A DNA stretch of 64,000 bases. Origin: Niveispirillum irakense DSM 11586 (GTDB lineage: Bacteria; Pseudomonadota; Alphaproteobacteria; Azospirillales; Azospirillaceae). Under the pieces are notes generated by a model, which did no database searches, was not told the DNA's origin, and was given only the letters and a program-made list of their open reading frames with translations. Every line of letters starts with the position of its first letter. The stretch's first letter is position 1. Shown in pieces: positions 34,801 to 44,749 of this stretch. Made by a program: the position numbers and the translations under genes. The DNA is taken from assembly GCF_000429645.1 (NCBI RefSeq), contig NZ_KE386936.1:133564-197563 (forward strand). Reading direction: 5' to 3'.

Positions 34801-37800
34801 CCTCCGTGGTCACCGTCGGGGCAACAGGACGTCCGAGACCGTCCTTTGCGTTGGACTGGACGGTTGTGGTCTTGGTGGTATCGTTGGTGTAGCCAACGCC
34901 ACCGACGGTAATTTTGCTTTTTGTTGGTTCGGTCAGGAGGTCAAGCGTGCCCGTATTGGCCAGCGTTGCTGTGCCGCTTGCACGAACCTCCAGGGTAGAA
35001 GTCGAACCGGTCAGGTTCTGGATTTTCCCATTATTGGTGAGGGTGGCATCGCCGACAGTCAGGATGCTGATATTTTCAGTCACCGTAACGGTGTTATTGC
35101 CTTCTGTGGCGATGGTTTGCGTATACTTATCGACAGAACCAGCGCCACCCTGCAGCGTGGAGGGTGTGGCACCCAGATTAATGATGCCGGCGGCCTCGTT
35201 GGTCAGGGTCACTGTTCCCCCGGTGACGGAGATAGAGCCCTGACTGTTGAGCGGGTTGGACTGCCCACCCGGGATCAGGGATTCACCGATCGTCCCCGTA
35301 TTGCGGAGGGTGACGGTACCAGCCTTGTTTTCGGTGGTTTCGTCATAGGTCCGCGCCGTGACGGTGCCACCAACTTCGGTAGAGGTTTCGTTCCACGCAT
35401 CGGAGCCGTTGTAGAGGCTGCTGGCATTGATCCCACCAGAAATCAGACCACTGTTCGTGACCTCAATCTTCGAGGCAGCCCCGTTCAGGGTAACCATCCC
35501 GCCAACGGGTGTGATGTTCCCATTCGTATCCACAATGGCGGTACCAATACGCCCGGCATTGGTCAGGGCCAGGGTCGTTTCCACCGCTTGGGATGTATAT
35601 TTCACCGTGCCGGTTTCGGTGACGGTATCCGTGCCCTTCACCGTCGCCGTGCTTGTCGTGATGGCACTATCATAGGACGAGTTCTGCGACCCCCGCCCGG
35701 TGAGGGTGACGTTCGGGTTGGTGGCATATTGGCCGCCGATGGTTGCGTTGGCGGCATTGGTCAGCGAGACCGTGCTGCCGACGCCTGCCAGCGAAACACC
35801 ACCGATCTGGGCACCGGATTTGTTTTCCAGGGTTGCCCCTGCCGCAACCACCGTATTTTGCGAGGTGCTGTTGCGTACCTCCGTCCGGGTGCCATCCCTG
35901 ACCCCATTGACGGTGGTAGAGTTATCCGTGATGGTGGTTTCATTAGTGTATTTAAAGGTGCTCGCGCCAGCCGTGCCGGTGACCGTTCCGCTGATGCTGC
36001 CCGCATTGGTGACGGCGACACCATCATTGCCCGTCAGCGTAATCGACTGGTTGATGGCTGCGCCATTATTATCCTTTGCATTCCGGATCGTACCGGCATT
36101 GTCCAGGATGGCGCTGCCAGCGGTCGCGGTAGATACTGAACTATTCTTGCTCGTCGATTCCGACTGGCCGGTGATGGTGGTATTGCCACCCTTGATCAGG
36201 GTGCTGCTTACCGCCCTCGACGTGGAATCGCTGGTTCTGCTGGAGACGGTCGTTCCCGCACCAAGGGTAAGGGAGGACGCTTCAACAACCCCGCCCTGGG
36301 TGTTCGTTACACTGGCGATACCGGCGGCGGTATACAGGTTGACAGTGCCGGTCAACAGCAGCGTGCCCGCGCCCTGATTATCCAGCTTCGCATTGCCGGC
36401 AACGGCGCTAAAGGCAGAGCTGGAGGAGCCACGGGACGAACTTGTGACAGTATTGGTCGTCTGACCGGTGACGCTGCCATCGGTAACGATGGTCTGGTCC
36501 ATTTTATCCGAAGATATGTAAGAAGATTGATAAGTGTCACCGGTATTCAGGGACAGGTTCCCGGTGATGGAAACAGTGCCCGCATTGGTCAGGCTGGTAT
36601 CGCCACGACCAGACAGGGAGGCACTGCTGAGAGCGATAGCACCATCGGTGCCATTGGTCAGGCTGGCCTTGCCGGCAAGCACCGTCGTTTTGTTGACCTG
36701 ATCGGTGCTGTTGGAACTGTTCTGCGTGGTCACCTTATCTTTGGTGACCGTATCCCAATGGCTGGTGGTGGTGGTGGTGCTATCGTTCAGCGAGGTGCCG
36801 GCCTTGACGTTCAGGGAACCGCGGCCGTTATTGGTGCCATTGGTCCGCGCACCGGTCTTGGTGTTCAGCCCCAGGCCCAGCATACCGGTATTGGCAACCG
36901 TGGCATCGCCCATGGCCGTGACAGTCACAGTGCTGCCGCCAGCAACGTCCAGAGTGCCAGCATTGACCAGATCGGCCTTGCCTGCAAAAGCCACGCTGGC
37001 AGATTTATTCGTGAACGTAGAGTCCCGCGAAATCAGCCCAGTCGAATCGCTGACGGAGATGTTGCTCTGCGTATAGCTATTACCCCAACGCTGCCCACTC
37101 GCTTGAATCGACAGGGAGCCGGGCCTATCCCCTGTACCCAGCAGCAGGGAACCTTTGCCTTGGTTGGTCAGGCTGGCCACCGGCCCCTGGATGGAAAGGG
37201 AGTTCAGGGACAGGGTGCCGCCATCGGCGTTGGTCACTGTGGCGCTGCCGTCAGGCACTGCCACAGCGGTGGTTGAGTTGACTAAAGTGTCTTCTGTGGT
37301 AGTGATCGTGCCACGGTCCGTGGTGACAGCAGTAATCTTGGTCGTATTGCTCGAGCCGAAATTCTGTACCGAGGACAAGGCAGAGAGGCTCAGACTGTTG
37401 ACCGTCAGGCTGCCGGTATTGGTCAGATCAGCTTTGCTGGCAATACCAGCCTGTACTGTATTTTGAGAATACAAGGAGGAAGTGGTGGTCGTCGTCCCTT
37501 CGGTGGTTGTACGCGACGGGGTCACCTGCGACGTCGTGGTCTGGGAATAGCCGCCGGACTGCAAGCTAATATTACCCAGCCCCGTTGTCCCGGTAGCCGT
37601 GTCCGCACCCAGGCCCAGCTTGCCGCTGTTCTCCAGGCTGGCCATCGTCACGCCCTGGAGAGTAAGGGCGGTGTTGGGGGTAATATCAATCGTCCCGGCA
37701 TTGGTCAGGCTGGCGGCAGTGCCAGAATCTGTCTGGGTGTTCACCGTTGTGGTGACACCGTCCTTTGTTTGCGGGGTGCCGGCCGTGTACGTACTCGAAT

Positions 37801-38380
37801 ACGCGTAAATTAAGCTATTCCCTTGCAGGATAAGGGTGCCTCCAGCCTTATTGGCAAAGCTAACGGTTGACGCACGAACACTCAAATTATTTGCCAGTAT
37901 CGATCCAGAATTGGAAATATTGGCTTTCGTCTCTTCAGTCGATTGCCCCTTCGCAGCATTCAAATAGACATACGCATACTGCGCAGGTTGCGTATCGGTC
38001 TTGGTTAACCCGATCTGCGCACCAGCATTGTTGGTAAGAGTGATATCCCCAGCCGCACCGCCCTTAGTGCCAACTTGGAAGAGACTGAGATGGCTCAGCT
38101 TGCCGCTATTATTGATCGTGACCGGACCCGTCGCGCCGGTGCCGCTGACGGTGATGCGTGGGGCTAGGCCCGCTACCGTCGCGTCCTTGTCGATATTGGC
38201 GGTGAAATTCGCTGCTGTGGCAGCAAACGACCCCAAAATAGTGCCCTCTGTCCCGGTGACAGTAAGCACGCCCGTTGCCGGATCGAACACCTGATTCGCA
38301 TGGGCACCCGTAGCCCCGATGGCGGCGACCGACACCACGGCCGTAGACATCAGAAGGCTTTTCCGCGTGAGCTTAGACAT
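31820..38380 (-). CDS. Giant type V (autotransporter) surface protein
   Basis: 2186 aa from the ATG at 38380 (MSKLTRKSLLMSTAVVSVAA). The 42-codon extension upstream in the frame is poor in family features. A Sec signal peptide ends near AHA-NQ (about residue 28). The passenger, about 1850 residues, is built from irregular repeats of the type T-L-T-N-x-G-x-(I/L) and S-L-x-N-x-G, rich in T, S, N and G, with inserted Thr/Ser/Tyr-rich hairpins. This is typical of a long beta-helix. The last 290 residues are an autotransporter beta-barrel (GGFLTWAEPYYVRSDLEGG to GGIRISW), ending in an aromatic residue as barrel proteins do. It is cysteine-free where read. It probably acts in adhesion or cell-cell contact. 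A terminator follows at 31719. Confidence 0.88.
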   Translation of the reverse strand: MSKLTRKSLLMSTAVVSVAAIGATGAHANQVFDPATGVLTVTGTEGTILGSFAATAANFTANIDKDATVAGLAPRITVSGTGATGPVTINNSGKLSHLSLFQVGTKGGAAGDITLTNNAGAQIGLTKTDTQPAQYAYVYLNAAKGQSTEETKANISNSGSILANNLSVRASTVSFANKAGGTLILQGNSLIYAYSSTYTAGTPQTKDGVTTTVNTQTDSGTAASLTNAGTIDITPNTALTLQGVTMASLENSGKLGLGADTATGTTGLGNISLQSGGYSQTTTSQVTPSRTTTEGTTTTTSSLYSQNTVQAGIASKADLTNTGSLTVNSLSLSALSSVQNFGSSNTTKITAVTTDRGTITTTEDTLVNSTTAVAVPDGSATVTNADGGTLSLNSLSIQGPVASLTNQGKGSLLLGTGDRPGSLSIQASGQRWGNSYTQSNISVSDSTGLISRDSTFTNKSASVAFAGKADLVNAGTLDVAGGSTVTVTAMGDATVANTGMLGLGLNTKTGARTNGTNNGRGSLNVKAGTSLNDSTTTTTSHWDTVTKDKVTTQNSSNSTDQVNKTTVLAGKASLTNGTDGAIALSSASLSGRGDTSLTNAGTVSITGNLSLNTGDTYQSSYISSDKMDQTIVTDGSVTGQTTNTVTSSSRGSSSSAFSAVAGNAKLDNQGAGTLLLTGTVNLYTAAGIASVTNTQGGVVEASSLTLGAGTTVSSRTSDSTSRAVSSTLIKGGNTTITGQSESTSKNSSVSTATAGSAILDNAGTIRNAKDNNGAAINQSITLTGNDGVAVTNAGSISGTVTGTAGASTFKYTNETTITDNSTTVNGVRDGTRTEVRNSTSQNTVVAAGATLENKSGAQIGGVSLAGVGSTVSLTNAANATIGGQYATNPNVTLTGRGSQNSSYDSAITTSTATVKGTDTVTETGTVKYTSQAVETTLALTNAGRIGTAIVDTNGNITPVGGMVTLNGAASKIEVTNSGLISGGINASSLYNGSDAWNETSTEVGGTVTARTYDETTENKAGTVTLRNTGTIGESLIPGGQSNPLNSQGSISVTGGTVTLTNEAAGIINLGATPSTLQGGAGSVDKYTQTIATEGNNTVTVTENISILTVGDATLTNNGKIQNLTGSTSTLEVRASGTATLANTGTLDLLTEPTKSKITVGGVGYTNDTTKTTTVQSNAKDGLGRPVAPTVTTEENTRQVIQNVAKVSNSGVLAAGTMNVEGYTASLDNKAGATVKVSPNTLNVTANQSVETSRSEVNDGTSTRTRTTTNNLGGLASLTNAGLVDAQSAAGQINVSGRNGALVSNAATGTIQGGVTVTSLFTDTVSDVTTGLLGGAGSINQTSTKVGGVAKMDQLGAITGDVTVTGLAESYLNNAGTIGGSVTIGSTDKTASGTNAGQTAFSNMTNANGAITLSLGKATVAPQELGLIAGPQSSKVDGLNDAILLNGATATIGGNVNIGAVNNAYVDNKGKISGTVTIAAFDTTPGAIGTGTIVNTGTLSGIQTLEGNHTLTVTGKDATVGAVTFGTDAGRGKESVNVLNVANQGQVNGSVSGAMTVDGTYLTNSIVNYDVAADQVGVLRNVSGITAINKTGAGTLNLVGNELNFKALNISGGYVGLGSGGDATFTGNFTAGSGSFAIGSAVVAADTTANNLISGQSAGLVFQNRGTTLTVRGDYTVGADATQVVFAQPNLTRTVAAANSDVLAEPGSIAQFGLAVTPFRTDADATSGLAVVTGTATIAGKVQVVFNPYTLYEDKQTLALVKSTGALDVSKATLVQSEATPFLKTTLTTGKDADDLNVATVTISRMAFATQSDGSENQKAVADALNSGLTPAANLVRGDNFTSVNSFNLAQDFLSVVTAFDYHLNTPVTTQAGLADLNGSFLASLNNIDTSAGFLSDLGNKLAGRNVTTSGEGGFLTWAEPYYVRSDLEGGDGQVGLQAKTAGISSGLGFQNQSFTAGLALGYSSTNADGGNNHADVRSYQFGAFVGGGWDVNDAGKLKAGLRLSYSMNDIGSARSMPALARNASAKYDGKDLNVAANLSYEMQMNRWKVTPAVDLRLRDRSVDAFMEQGAGAVSLNVDKNSASIFSGTVGVDAERTFKISSVASVTPLIGIAYRLQQDAKGDIDAQFAGGGEAFTLEGVEPGNVFIPRAGVTLTVADGVNAYLGYTGAFGDRQTGHQATGGIRISW

Positions 38381-38978
38381 CTTCAATATGTATCCCACCC
38401 CTAAAGAAATTTTAAAAAGGAGCCACAGCTTCCAAACGGGAACCCCCGGATCGAACATACCCCTTTTTGGACACACCCCAAATTTGAGGTACCCCCATAT
38501 CACCAATATTTGGCACGCCTACAAATTTGTCAATTATCATATTTTAAAACTTTTTGACCTATATTTTCAATATAGCGCAATTAATTACAATGCAAACAAA
38601 AACAAATCACAAAATTTAGCAAATAATTATTATTTGTTAGAAAAATTATATATGCATTCATTTTATTATTGCTTCATTTATAATCAGTTGATTTTAAAAT
38701 TTTATTATAAAAAAATATTGCGTGTGAGTAAAATTCCGCGCATGAAGGATGGCGGCTCCCCCTTAAAAATAAGACAGGCAGTATCCATCGAGAAACGGCT
38801 TGTAACCGGATAATCTGGGTGGCCCGTTTCTAACAATTTTCCGATGAGACACAGGCACCGGAACGGTTACGAGAGGGAGATCATCCATTGCATTTCTTCG
38901 CATGAAGAAGCATATGCCGCCTTTCCAATGGAGAGCTTATACCAGTCCGCCATGACTCAAACTCAAGGCGGACTGGTA
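38381..38978. promoter_or_regulatory. AT-rich region upstream of the autotransporter gene
   Basis: About 600 bp between the divergent-looking autotransporter start and the dnaE2 stop. From about 38510 to 38720 the sequence is markedly AT-rich against a GC-rich background, with many A/T runs. It includes the 17-nt palindrome CAAATAAT-T-ATTATTTG at 38620-38636, a plausible operator. The autotransporter promoter should lie here. Its AT content suggests silencing by a nucleoid protein or recent acquisition. No protein-coding gene was supported. Confidence 0.5.
38620..38636. promoter_or_regulatory. 17-nt AT-rich palindrome
   Basis: CAAATAAT and its exact reverse complement ATTATTTG flank a single T. 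It lies about 240 bp before the autotransporter start and could be a regulator-binding site. AT-rich DNA can produce such palindromes by chance. Confidence 0.35.
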
Positions 38979-41900
38979 TTATCGGAAATTCCGTGAGGGC
39001 ACGCGTAACAGTTCGCTGGTGTCCCGGTCCTCAATTGCCGGCACCCGCCCGAGGTCCGCTGAAATGTCCGCCACCTTCTGCACGATCAGGTGAACGACCT
39101 CCCCTTCCCGCTGCACCCTGCCCTTCGCCGCCATAAGCTGCGCTGCCAATATGTCCCGGCGGTAGGTCTCGAACCGGTCTTTCCAGACCACCAGGTTCGC
39201 TGCCCCGGTCTCATCCTCCAGCGTGACGAACAGCACCCCGCTGGCGGTGCCAGGCCGCTGACGGACCAGCACCAGACCGGCGATTTCCAGCCATTTGCCA
39301 TCGGGTGCCGTCATCGCGTCCCGGCACGTCACCATGCCGCGCCGTCTTAGGTCGGTCCGCAGGAACCCGACAGGGTGCCCCTTCAACGACAATCCGGTCC
39401 GGACATAATCTTCCAGCACCTCCCCGCCTACCGTCATGGGACGCAGCCCGACCTCAGGTTCCAGCAGTTCCGGCACGGCCTGCCTTTCCTTCTCCGCTGC
39501 TGCGGCGAACAGGGGCAGCGGCGCGTCCCGTAACCCTTTGAGCGCCCATAAAGCATCCCGCCGGGCCAGCCCCATGCCGGACCGGAAGGCATCGGCTTCC
39601 GCCAGGCGCACCAAGGCTGCCTGCGGCACCCCGGCCCGCCGCCACAGATCATCCACCGATGCGAAAGCACGGTCCTGTCGGGCCAGCACGATCAAGGCCG
39701 CATGGCCATTGGCCAGCCCCTTCACCATGCGCAGCCCCAGCCGCACCGCAAGACGCCCCTCCTCCCCGGTTTCCTCCAGCGTACAGTCCCAGCGTGACGC
39801 ATTCACACAGACCGGGCGGACCTGTACGCCATGATCAATTGCGTCGCGGACGATCTGGGCCGGGCCATAGAAGCCCATCGGCTGGCTGTTCAGCAGGGCA
39901 GCACAAAACACATCCGGATGCCGGCATTTCAACCAGGCGCTGGCATAGGCGATCAGCGCGAAGCTGGCCGCGTGGCTTTCGGGGAAGCCATAGCTGCCAA
40001 ACCCTTCCAACTGCCGGAAGGTCCGTTCGGCGAAATCCTGCGCATAGCCATTGGCGACCATCCCGCCAATCAGCTTGTCCCGGAACGCCGACACCCCGCC
40101 CGTCATCTTGAAGGTGGCCATGGATTTGCGCAGCAGGTCGGCCTCCCCCGGCGTGAAGCCCGCGCCGACAATGGCCACCCGCATCGCCTGTTCCTGGAAC
40201 AGCGGCACGCCCAATGTCTTGCCCAGCACCTTTTCCAGTTCCGGGCTGGGGAAGTTCACCGGCTCCAACCCATTCCGCCGGCGCAGATAGGGGTGAACCA
40301 TGTCGCCCTGGATGGGTCCGGGCCGGACGATGGCCACCTGGATCACCAGATCGTAGAATTCACGCGGCTTCAGGCGCGGCAGCATGGACATCTGCGCCCG
40401 GCTTTCAATCTGGAAGGTGCCGAGCGTGTCGGCCTTGGAGATCATGTCATAGGTCATGGCATCCTCGGCCGGGATACTGGCCAGATCCAGTGGGATGCCC
40501 TTATGGTCGGCCAGCAGCTCCAGGCCCTTGCGCATGCAGCTCAACATGCCGAGCGCCAGGAGATCGACCTTCATGAATTTCAGGACGTCGATATCGTCCT
40601 TATCCCATTCGATGACCTGCCGGTCTTTCATGGCTGCCGGCTCGATGGGGACCAGATCATCCAGCCGGTCACGGGTCAGCACAAAGCCGCCCGGATGCTG
40701 GGAAAGATGACGCGGAAAGCCCACCAGTTGGCGCGCGAGGTCCAATGCCAGACGCAGGCGCCGATCGGACAGGTCAAGCCCCAGCCCTTTCAGGCGCTCC
40801 TCCTCAAACCCTTCCGACCAGCCTTTCACCTGACTGGACAGGGTGCGGATCAGATCCTCCGGCAGACCAAGTGCCTTGCCCACATCCCGCAAGGCGCCCT
40901 TGGTGCGGTAGCGGATCACCGTGGAGCAAAGCGCCGCGTGATCCCGGCCATAGGTGTCGAACACCCACTGCATGACGATCTCACGCCGTTCATGCTCAAA
41001 ATCGACGTCGATATCCGGCGGCTCCCGCCGTTCTTCCGACACGAAGCGCTCAAACAGCAGATTGTTGCGGACGGGATCGATGCTGGTAATGCCCAGCACA
41101 TAGCACACAGCAGAATTGGCGGCCGATCCCCGCCCCTGGCAGAGAATGCCCTGGGCGCGGGCATAGCGCACGATGCTGTTCACTGTCAGGAAATAGGGGG
41201 CGTAATCCAGCTTTCGGATCAGCCCTAGTTCATGCCGCAGGGTCGCCACCACGTCCTCAGGCAGCCCTTCCGGATAGCGGTCAGCAGCGCCTTCCCAGGT
41301 CAGTTGCTCCAGGGTCTGCTGTGGGGTCAGCCGGGGATCGTCCCGTTCCTCCGGGTACTGGTAGCTCAGTTCCCCCAGGTGGAAACGGCACCTCTGGGTG
41401 ATTTCCAGGGTCCGGGCCAGCGCCTCGGGATAGCGCGTGAACAGCCGATGCATCTCTTCTGGCGGTTTCAGGTAACGGTCGGCATGGCGCTCCCGCCGAT
41501 GACCCAACTGGTCGATCACAATATTATGCCGGATGCAGGAGAGAACGTCCTGCAGGATCCGGCAGCCGGGATCGTGGAACAGCACGTCATTGGTCACCAC
41601 GGGCGGCACCCGCAGGCGGGCGGCGAGGTTCGACAGATCATGCAGGCGCATCTGATCGTTCGGGCGGCGGCGCAGGGTCAGGGCCATATAGGCCCGGTCG
41701 CCAAAAGCGTCGCGCAGCCGGCGCAGCCGCCGCGCCCCTTCCTCATCGGCTTCGTCGGGCACCAGCACCGCCAGCAGCCCTTCGGCATGGGTGACGACAT
41801 CGGACCAGTCCAGCAGACACCGCCCCTTGCCACCACGGGCCTTGCCCAGGGAGAGAAGACGGCAGAGGCGGGAATAGGCCGCCCGGTCCGTCGGGTAGAC

Positions 41901-42137
41901 AAGCAGCGCCGTACCATCGGTCAGGTCCAGGCGGCAGCCCACGACCAGCCGCACGCCCGTTGCCTTTGATGCCTCCCACGCGCGGACCATGCCGGCCAGG
42001 GAGTTGCGGTCAACCACGGCCAGCGCTTCAATACCCAGATGGGCCGCCATGGTGAACAGCTCCTCCGCCGAAGACGCGCCGCGGAGAAAGGAGAAATGTG
42101 TCGTCACCTGCAGCTCGGCATAGCGCGGGCCGCTCAT
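38979..42137 (-). CDS. dnaE2: Error-prone DNA polymerase III alpha subunit DnaE2 (ImuC)
   Basis: 1052 aa, the usual DnaE2 size. A PHP domain opens the protein ([22 protein letters not shown], then [19 protein letters not shown]). The polymerase core has [17 protein letters not shown], the catalytic acidic [14 protein letters not shown], and further palm and finger motifs ([24 protein letters not shown]). A C-terminal OB-fold ([22 protein letters not shown]) follows. It carries out SOS-induced translesion synthesis together with ImuA and ImuB. Its ATG overlaps the imuB stop in ATGA (42134-42137), indicating translational coupling. Confidence 0.95.
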   Translation of the reverse strand: MSGPRYAELQVTTHFSFLRGASSAEELFTMAAHLGIEALAVVDRNSLAGMVRAWEASKATGVRLVVGCRLDLTDGTALLVYPTDRAAYSRLCRLLSLGKARGGKGRCLLDWSDVVTHAEGLLAVLVPDEADEEGARRLRRLRDAFGDRAYMALTLRRRPNDQMRLHDLSNLAARLRVPPVVTNDVLFHDPGCRILQDVLSCIRHNIVIDQLGHRRERHADRYLKPPEEMHRLFTRYPEALARTLEITQRCRFHLGELSYQYPEERDDPRLTPQQTLEQLTWEGAADRYPEGLPEDVVATLRHELGLIRKLDYAPYFLTVNSIVRYARAQGILCQGRGSAANSAVCYVLGITSIDPVRNNLLFERFVSEERREPPDIDVDFEHERREIVMQWVFDTYGRDHAALCSTVIRYRTKGALRDVGKALGLPEDLIRTLSSQVKGWSEGFEEERLKGLGLDLSDRRLRLALDLARQLVGFPRHLSQHPGGFVLTRDRLDDLVPIEPAAMKDRQVIEWDKDDIDVLKFMKVDLLALGMLSCMRKGLELLADHKGIPLDLASIPAEDAMTYDMISKADTLGTFQIESRAQMSMLPRLKPREFYDLVIQVAIVRPGPIQGDMVHPYLRRRNGLEPVNFPSPELEKVLGKTLGVPLFQEQAMRVAIVGAGFTPGEADLLRKSMATFKMTGGVSAFRDKLIGGMVANGYAQDFAERTFRQLEGFGSYGFPESHAASFALIAYASAWLKCRHPDVFCAALLNSQPMGFYGPAQIVRDAIDHGVQVRPVCVNASRWDCTLEETGEEGRLAVRLGLRMVKGLANGHAALIVLARQDRAFASVDDLWRRAGVPQAALVRLAEADAFRSGMGLARRDALWALKGLRDAPLPLFAAAAEKERQAVPELLEPEVGLRPMTVGGEVLEDYVRTGLSLKGHPVGFLRTDLRRRGMVTCRDAMTAPDGKWLEIAGLVLVRQRPGTASGVLFVTLEDETGAANLVVWKDRFETYRRDILAAQLMAAKGRVQREGEVVHLIVQKVADISADLGRVPAIEDRDTSELLRVPSRNFR

Positions 42138-43657
42138 CCGAATATCCCATGCAGGAACCAGCGGTGGGAACCGGTGGCTGGGTCTTCCCCATCCCCGGCG
42201 CGGTAGATCCAGTAACGTTCGCCCGCCTCATCCTCCACCCGGAAATAGTCGCGCACGGCTTCCAGTTCGGCATCGCGTTTCCACCATTCTCCAAAAACCC
42301 GCTCCGGCCCGTCGGCCCGGCGCACCCGCCGGCGCACACCCTGCCAGGTGAAGGAGGCCGGCGGATGGTCGGGCAGCAGGGCCATGGTTTCAATCGGGTC
42401 CGGCCGGGCCAGCAGCCGGGCAGGACGGGGCCAATGATCGGGCCAGCCACTGCCCGTATCCGGCGCCATGGCGGGGATACGCTGCACCGACCTTTCCGGC
42501 ACATCGCTGGCCACGGCGGCCATCCGGTAGAGCGCCCGACCGCCGATGCGGTTGGCCAGCGTATCGACTAGGCCCGATATGTCGGGCCGTGCCGCCTCGA
42601 CCAAGCTACTGGCCGCTTGCTTCATCGCCAGCGGTTCGGCACTGGCGGCAACCAGCACCATCGTCTCAATCCCGAAGCCGGGGTCGATGGTTTCGATCTT
42701 GTCGCACAGCAGCCGGGTCAGCCGTCTTGCATCCCGCGTAGGCAGCGCCATGCCCACCCGGACAGCCTGCAGGCGATTATCGACACGGTGGACCAGCAGG
42801 TCCAGCCGGCACGCTCCCAGGCCACGGGCCTCCAGCGCGGCGCACAGTGTCGTCACCAGCTTACCGATATAGCGGGCGATGGTTTCCGCCGCCGCGATGG
42901 GTTCAGCGAAGACGCGACGGGCCTCAATCTGGCCGAGAGGCTGGATAGGGTCGATGGGCTCTGCCATCTCCCCCAGGGCTTGATCCAGCCGCCGGGCCAG
43001 TTGCGGGCCAAAGCGCAGGGCCAACGGTGCCCGCGGCTGACGGTGCAGATCGCCGATGGTCCGGAAACCCAATGTCCGGAGATCAGCCGTCATCGTCACC
43101 GGCAGGCGCAAAGCCTCCAGCGGCAAGGGCGAGAGTAGAAACAGGGTCCGACCCCGCTCAGCCACAAAGGTTGAGCGGGCCAGATGGCGTGCAAGGGCAT
43201 GGGCGGCCCCCCAACTGTCCGCGATGGCAGCGCGGGCCTCAACCCCTGACATGGCGAGGCGGCCAATGATGGCGTCCAGCATCGCCCCTTCCCCGCCATG
43301 CAGATGGTCTGCACCGGTACTGTCGATGACGATCCCGTCGGGTGGGTCGGCGGAAACCAGCGGGGAGAAGCGCTGCAAAATCCAGAGCGCCAGCCGGTGC
43401 AGCCCCTCCTCATCCTCTGCGGGGGCCGCGTCATGGATAGAAAGGCCCGGCACCAGCATCTGCGCCTTGGCCAGCGCCATGCCGGGACGGATGCCGAGAT
43501 TAAGCGCTGCTGGACAGGCCGCTGTAACGGTGCGGCGATTCTGTTGCCGGCTCGCCAGGACCAGGGGCTGGTCAGCCGACGGCGCTGTGTCCCCAGCCGC
43601 CCGTCGCAACTGGTCGATCGGCCAGTTCGGCAGGTACAGCGAGATGACCCTGTTCAT
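42134..43657 (-). CDS. imuB: Y-family DNA polymerase-like protein ImuB
   Basis: 507 aa from the ATG at 43657 ([19 protein letters not shown]), favoured over the in-frame start at 43717 because this is the family's N-terminus. The Y-family fold is visible: [20 protein letters not shown] in the fingers region and [20 protein letters not shown] near the palm. The usual catalytic DxD/SxDE residues are not preserved, as expected of ImuB, which acts as a hub binding the beta clamp, ImuA and DnaE2 rather than as a polymerase. It overlaps imuA by 86 bp and couples to dnaE2 by ATGA. Confidence 0.92.
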   Translation of the reverse strand: MNRVISLYLPNWPIDQLRRAAGDTAPSADQPLVLASRQQNRRTVTAACPAALNLGIRPGMALAKAQMLVPGLSIHDAAPAEDEEGLHRLALWILQRFSPLVSADPPDGIVIDSTGADHLHGGEGAMLDAIIGRLAMSGVEARAAIADSWGAAHALARHLARSTFVAERGRTLFLLSPLPLEALRLPVTMTADLRTLGFRTIGDLHRQPRAPLALRFGPQLARRLDQALGEMAEPIDPIQPLGQIEARRVFAEPIAAAETIARYIGKLVTTLCAALEARGLGACRLDLLVHRVDNRLQAVRVGMALPTRDARRLTRLLCDKIETIDPGFGIETMVLVAASAEPLAMKQAASSLVEAARPDISGLVDTLANRIGGRALYRMAAVASDVPERSVQRIPAMAPDTGSGWPDHWPRPARLLARPDPIETMALLPDHPPASFTWQGVRRRVRRADGPERVFGEWWKRDAELEAVRDYFRVEDEAGERYWIYRAGDGEDPATGSHRWFLHGIFG

Positions 43658-44324
43658 CGCAAGCCTCCAGTTCAAACGCAGCACTCTCCCCGGCACGGGT
43701 ACGCACCAATTCAACAAACCAGCGGTGCCGACCCACGCCGGGTACCGGCAACGGGGATGATGGCAGGGAGGAGATGCGCCAGCGGGTCACAGCAGAAGTG
43801 GGCTGACCGAAATCGGTCGCATCCGCCGGTCGGCGCCAGCGCCGTAGCGCAAGACCGATGGTTCGGCTTCCCTCCACCGCCAGTTGAAGCCGGCGTGAGG
43901 CCGTCATGGTCATACAAGCGATTTCCGCCACAACGGCGCCAAGGCTGCCATGGCGCAGCGCTTCTTCTGCACAGGCCAGCACCGTCTTATCGTCCCCAGC
44001 CTCCACATAGATCACCCGGTCTGGCGGCAAGCCTGCCTGGGCCAACGATGGCGCGAACAGGTCCGGCCGGGTGCAAATCCAGAAGACCGGCCCCTCGGTA
44101 CGGGCCGCGATGCCGGCGCTGAACAGGGCAGCGGCAGCGGCATCGATACTGCCTTGCCCGCCACCCGTCACTTCATGCAGCGCCCCCAGCGCCAGTCCGC
44201 CGCCGGGCAGCCTGGCATCAACCACCGGCAGACCAAAGGGCAGCACGCCGCCATTCGGGCGGGACTGGCCTTCAATCTGGGCGATCTGCGCACGCAGGTT
44301 CGCTATGGCGGACGCGTTCCGCAA
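43572..44324 (-). CDS. imuA: SOS mutasome protein ImuA (RecA-like fold)
   Basis: 250 aa. It begins MRNASAIANLRAQIAQIEGQ and has a RecA/SulA-like P-loop-adjacent core (LPGGGLALGALHEVTGGGQG, then PVFWICTRPDLFAPSLAQAGLPPDRVIYVEAGDDKTVLACAEEAL). First gene of the imuA-imuB-dnaE2 operon. In Caulobacter-type mutasomes ImuA is needed for damage-induced mutagenesis. The ATG lies 23 bp after a LexA-type operator at 44347-44361, which marks it as SOS-controlled. Confidence 0.9.
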   Translation of the reverse strand: MRNASAIANLRAQIAQIEGQSRPNGGVLPFGLPVVDARLPGGGLALGALHEVTGGGQGSIDAAAAALFSAGIAARTEGPVFWICTRPDLFAPSLAQAGLPPDRVIYVEAGDDKTVLACAEEALRHGSLGAVVAEIACMTMTASRRLQLAVEGSRTIGLALRRWRRPADATDFGQPTSAVTRWRISSLPSSPLPVPGVGRHRWFVELVRTRAGESAAFELEACDEQGHLAVPAELADRPVATGGWGHSAVG

Positions 44325-44346
44325 GGGGGTCTCCAGGGGGCAAAAT

Positions 44347-44361
44347 GTTCCCTTTATGTTC
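44347..44361 (-). promoter_or_regulatory. LexA operator (SOS box) of the imuA-imuB-dnaE2 operon
   Basis: The sequence matches GTTC-N7-GTTC exactly (GTTC at 44347-44350 and 44358-44361), equivalent to GAAC-N7-GAAC on the transcribed strand. This is the known LexA-binding pattern of alphaproteobacteria. Its position 23 bp before the imuA start is right for repression of the promoter. Confidence 0.85.
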
Positions 44362-44749
44362 TATTTTAGCCCGAAAGAGTCAAGCAGCGAATAGATGCCC
44401 GGAACCGACATGCCCAGATGACCGGCCATCCCGCAGGATCCATCCGGCTTTCCAGGCTTGTGGCCGATGACCTCGTCCGACGCGGTCTGCTGGAGGCAGC
44501 GGCAGACACTGACAGTTCAATTCTGTTGAAACAAATCTCTGCGGCACATGTCGGTGCCAGTTAGAAATGTCACCGGGTGAGCTTGCGGGGGCGGCTGCGC
44601 TTCCAGCCAGAAGGTGTCAGTTCTGTTACGCCTTGATTTAATTTAAGAAAGTTCTGTGACACGCGGTTATTGCGGTGCGGGATGCGTCTTGGCTGGTGAG
44701 GGGTGATGCCATCCCTCCAAACCCAAGTACGGAGCCTTTGAGGATCATC
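44362..44749. other. Divergent intergenic region before a TonB receptor gene
   Basis: About 390 bp without a supported gene. It separates the imu operon from the rightward TonB receptor and must hold the receptor's promoter. No Fur-box-like or other clear regulator site was recognised. A GAGG ribosome site lies 7 nt before the ATG at 44750. Confidence 0.4.

Noticed and set aside
32462..36139. A 1225-codon open frame opposite the autotransporter gene
   Set aside because: It is a shadow of the repetitive, low-stop-codon coding strand. It has no start context, no signal and no recognisable domain, and the autotransporter frame has clear family features.
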